DNA from: Dipylidium caninum
Lineage: Eukaryota > Platyhelminthes > Cestoda > Cyclophyllidea > Dipylidiidae
NCBI GenBank assembly: GCA_017562135.1
Contig: QEYB01001088.1
Coordinates: 61,427-125,426 of the forward strand
DNA: 64,000 nucleotides
Direction of reading: 5' to 3'
Under the pieces are notes generated by a model, which ran no database searches, was not told where the DNA came from, and saw only the letters and a program-made list of their open reading frames with translations. Shown piece by piece: positions 60,628-64,000 of this stretch (the stretch's first letter is position 1; each line of letters starts with the position of its first letter). A program made the position numbers and the translations under genes.

Positions 60628-60697
60628 CTTATATTGACCTCACCCGGCACATTCTAGAATGTTTCGCTGGTGCGCGCATTAGCCTAGAATGTTCGCA
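60628..60697 (-). promoter_or_regulatory. Hsp70-4 heat-shock promoter
   Basis: HSE GAACATTCTAGG (about 60,695-60,684), HSE core TTCTAGAA (60,659-60,652) and TATAAG (60,633-60,628), as in the other Hsp70 genes. Confidence 0.9.
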
Positions 60698-63600
60698 CCC
60701 AATCAGCGACCTCCATTTAACCATTCTGCCTCCCAATTGGCCCACCGTCTGGGACGCGGTTAAACAACACGCACGACACGCCACGCCACGCCACGCAGCA
60801 CGAATACGATGAACGCTCTTCTCTCGAGGCGCCATTTCCCTGCCTCGGGAAAGTCCGCCCTTCTGTTAATCCTCAACCCACATTCGCACATCCACTACTA
60901 ACTACCACCACTGCCTTCTGCTGACGGCCCATACTTCTTCCAGCCCCGATTGTAGGTGGAGTTAACAGTTTGCTTTTCTGCATTTATCCGACGGAATATG
61001 CGCCCCCCATGAGGCCCACATTCTGTCCGCGGTCCTCACGTGGAGCCGCGGTTCACCGATTAGGTGTAAGGCACCCGTTAAAAGGGCTGTCTGCGGAGGA
61101 CTTTACACAGTCCGGTGATCGGCGCAGTGCATTGTCAGAAAACGTTACTAGTTACATCGGCAAACCAGCATAATTTGTAGTGCGCGCGAAAAGGTCCTGC
61201 CACCTCACCTCTCACTAGTGCCTCGTTTGTTGCAATGGTCATCGGTCTATGGGTCTGATGTTATCTCAGTCAGCAACGTCCCTCTCTCTATTTGAGCGTT
61301 AAGCGCAAGTCATTGTTCGAGATCGCTCGCCCTGTTTGTGGTGCAACCTAAATCTCTGGCAGGCGTTTCATGTGTACACCCTCCACGTCGCTAGCTTTTG
61401 CGTCAGTCCGTTTTGCACCGAAACGAACAACAGCCGAGCCTTGGTCTTGGCGAAGTCGCGCTGTGCATGTGCCAGTGAAGACGACGACTGAAATGACATA
61501 GAGATACGTGTTGAGGGACGGGCGAAAAGTGCGATTTGGCCCGGCTCGCGTCGTGTCGGACTTCGTGCTCGTGGTGTATACGCGTCGCAGCATCCACGCA
61601 TGCTCGGCGTTGCATGCACGCGCCTCGCAAGGCCGCAACCAGCCGGGCTCAAGTCACAACACCGCATCACGCCGCCCAGTCGTTTGTACCTACCGTGGCT
61701 TCACGAGGCACGAGGCTATTCCGCTCTGGTCGTGGAATAACCGAATCACGCAACGGGCCATACGAAAGCCAACGTATAAAAGGCACTCGACGCCTGTTCC
61801 TAACGCTCATGAAGCTCGAAAATAGACACTTACCCAAGATCCATTTCCTTGGTGTGCTGCTGAACCGACACCATTGTTGATGGAAGATTGCTCGAGTCGT
61901 TCACTCCTCCACCAACTTCCACTTTGCTCCAATTTGTGTTACACAAGCCCATTTTCCGATAACTGATCTACAGACTCTTTCTTTCTGTGGTCTTTGCGTG
62001 ACGTTTGTGACACTGGCCCCACACTTGGACAGGCATTGGCGTATTGCACTCCGCCTAAGAATTGGATATGCCATAGATCGCACAGTTGTTCCTATTCGCC
62101 TACAAATTTAGGTTTTAACATATTTCGAATTCTTTAATAAAATTAAAGCAAAGACTTGACAATAGAAAATTTATTCATACAGCGATTTCAATGGAGACGA
62201 TGAGGGTACCACTCCGAAACGAGCGGTAAGGTAAATAAGTTTAAGAAAGGAATAAAATCAACCTAACGAATGCTAAAATTTCGCAAAAATTCTATACTGT
62301 ACGCCTTGCAAATTTAGGTAAATGGAAAAGGCATTGTGCCTCTGGCCTTAATTCCTTGCGCGACTCGACGGTGAATGCCGGAAACCCTGCGACAATTGAG
62401 CAAAGGCGAGGTGTGGTGACGCACGAGCTTTCAGCCCTCCATGCTTACGCGTAACGCGTAACCTTCGAGAATATTCCTCTGCCCACGCGTCTGCCAACGC
62501 TCCACGGCTGAAAAGGCGGCCCCACGCGCTCAACTGCACGCTAGAAGAGTGCACGCGTCCAACCAGCCCTCGATCAACCCACCACACCAACCATCAGCCG
62601 CTCCCAAGCATAACCACTTGCTAGACGGAAAGGCACCGCTTTCACCCTCAACCACGATTTTTGCCTACGCTCCAAACTCCCCACAAAGCCAGCTTTCTCG
62701 AGGAATTTTATGCCTCCCCAATTGCTCAAAACTCCGTCCCACACAGAGCAGTGGTGCGCAAATGCGCTTTACTCGGCTCGTCCCGGTCCCGTCCCCGTCC
62801 CGTCCCCCGCAATGCTTCCTCTTCGTCTCACCACATGCCGGTCTAAATGACGGAGCTCAGATATACCTGCCAAGGACATGCAGGCTCTCAGGTATGAGCG
62901 AAAGCGGCCGATCGCCAAAGACAGACACCAAGCGCGTCCCTCGGACTGAAGCACCTCACGTCCAGACTACATCCTTGCTCACCCAACACAGCAGTGCACT
63001 CAAAGTCGCTTTACCTCTCTAAGGGCCTACGTCACTTTTTACCCTCATTTTCTGTCCATGCCAACAGCGTCCGCCATCCCGCTCGAGGTTGGCGGGTAGA
63101 GGCCACCGTGCATCGCCGTGGCTTCAACTCCTCTCACCTCGCTGACATACAAACACAGCAAACGGGCAAGGGTGATTATAGGAAACGCTGCCAACCATTT
63201 GACAATGGCACAGCTTCGACGGGACCCACGTAGAAAATTAGCGATCAAAGCAGACAATTCGTGATCCACGATAGATCCTACTTTCCCGGCGTTTAACGAC
63301 TTGACCTGTGGCAAAAACTTGCTGCCCCCCCCCGGTCTAAACACATAGAGTCGAACGGTCTGCGTCGACAGCAAGAAAATGCATCCGGATCGGGAGAGCC
63401 AGTCTCTGACGCACGGTAAGTTAATCAGAAAACAGCCACTACACGTGGGCCTAACCAAATCAAAGTAACGCACTGCAAGGAGTGCACCTGGGTGGCCGGA
63501 CGAGCTCAATGGCCACTTCCCACTCACCGAAACTCGACGTGTTGCGCGAACAACATCAACGGATGGCGACGCAACCCGAAGTACTTCCCAGCGTCTTGTG

Positions 63601-63760
63601 TGAAAGACCATGGGCCCCAGACCGCCAGAACCTGACCATCGAGCCGGGCTGCGTAACGCACCCAAGAACGTCAACCAATCGCATCAGAGACCACAGCACA
63701 TAACGAAACGAATGTATTCAAACGTATCTTACATATACACACAACAAATGGAAAACTTTT
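60698..63760. other. intergenic between Hsp70-4 and right Hsp90
   Basis: Mirror of 1,957-4,900. It includes the Hsp70 upstream repeat (60,700-61,900), an AT-rich part (61,910-62,340) and the Hsp90 3' flank. It differs from the left arm by many indels and substitutions. No gene supported. Confidence 0.6.
61774..61781 (+). promoter_or_regulatory. TATA-like box pointing away from Hsp70-4
   Basis: GTATAAAA, fourth copy of the outward box seen upstream of each Hsp70. Confidence 0.4.
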
Positions 63761-64000
63761 CTAATCTACTTTCTTCATCGCAGCGCCATCATCACCGGCC
63801 TCCACAGGTGCTGCGGCCTCAGTCCCCGCGGCTGGCCTCTCCTCCTCCTTCACCGTACTCATCTTCGGGAATTTCAAGACACATACCTGATCAGCTCATG
63901 AATCTTATTCGCATGGGTTTCGGATCCCCAGCGTGAATCCAACGCCAAAGAGCGCGTGCTGAAAACATATTTATTCAAGTTCTCTTGCAGATCTTGTTTG
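63761..64000 (-). CDS. hsp90: Hsp90 C-terminal end, right-arm copy (cut by window edge)
   Basis: Minus-strand mirror of the left Hsp90 3' end: NKICK...[21 protein letters not shown] and the acidic Ala-rich tail are readable, in several frames because of about ten small indels over 240 bp. The final residues read MKKVD with stop TAG at 63,763-63,761, where the left copy reads MEEVD with TAA. One base lost and one gained explain this, so error is the first suspicion. Confidence 0.85.

Overview
The window looks like nuclear DNA from an invertebrate animal. Three things point that way: cytosolic Hsp90 and Hsp70 genes ending in MEEVD/EEVD, a short GT-AG spliceosomal intron (79-80 nt) in an Hsp90-like gene, and TATA boxes with heat-shock elements and AATAAA signals. 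Hsp70 tails with GGMP repeats fit several invertebrate phyla, and I cannot name the phylum. There is no prokaryotic, phage, CRISPR or recognisable transposon coding content.

Layout. Two chaperone arms face each other as a large inverted repeat. The left arm, about 1-13,800, reads on + as Hsp90 (5' cut), Hsp70-1, divergent Hsp90-like-1, Hsp70-2. The right arm, about 51,780-64,000, has the same order on -: Hsp70-3, Hsp90-like-2, Hsp70-4, Hsp90 (cut by the window edge). Matching points sum to about 65,600, so the mirror axis is near 32,800. The right arm holds the intact reading frames (Hsp70-3 of 662 aa, Hsp90-like-2 of 689 aa). The left copies carry many single-base indels, typical either of unpolished long-read sequence or of decay.

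Between the arms, about 13,850-51,760 is a shuffled cluster of what I read as one gene family that I do not recognise, in three forms. A genes (A1-A4) encode Cys-rich proteins built of 20- or 44-residue repeats of the type PCANTCPEVAP-VYT. B genes (B1-B3) encode long Cys-poor, Tyr/Pro/Val-rich relatives. C genes (C1, C2) encode 110-residue proteins with 19 Cys. All start with Met-Pro, show no obvious signal peptide, and share a promoter module (CACGTG, GTGACAGC, TATAAA). A 1.5-1.8 kb block R, with GCGAAG arrays, telomere-like TGAGGG/TTAGGG tracts and G-rich tracts, lies 5' of A and B genes. A and B usually sit tail to tail. Inside the cluster there are further inversions about other centres (near 27,530, 36,200 and 41,830).

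How it may work together. The Hsp70 genes have canonical heat-shock promoters. The A/B/C genes do not show such elements; they share their own promoter, suggesting one separate expression programme. A and C resemble intracellular disulfide- or metal-rich structural proteins (compare keratin-associated or sperm-tail Cys-rich proteins), but that is inference. The strongest candidates for something undescribed are the A/B/C family and the Hsp90-like paralogue that has lost the catalytic Arg, the charged linker and the MEEVD tail.
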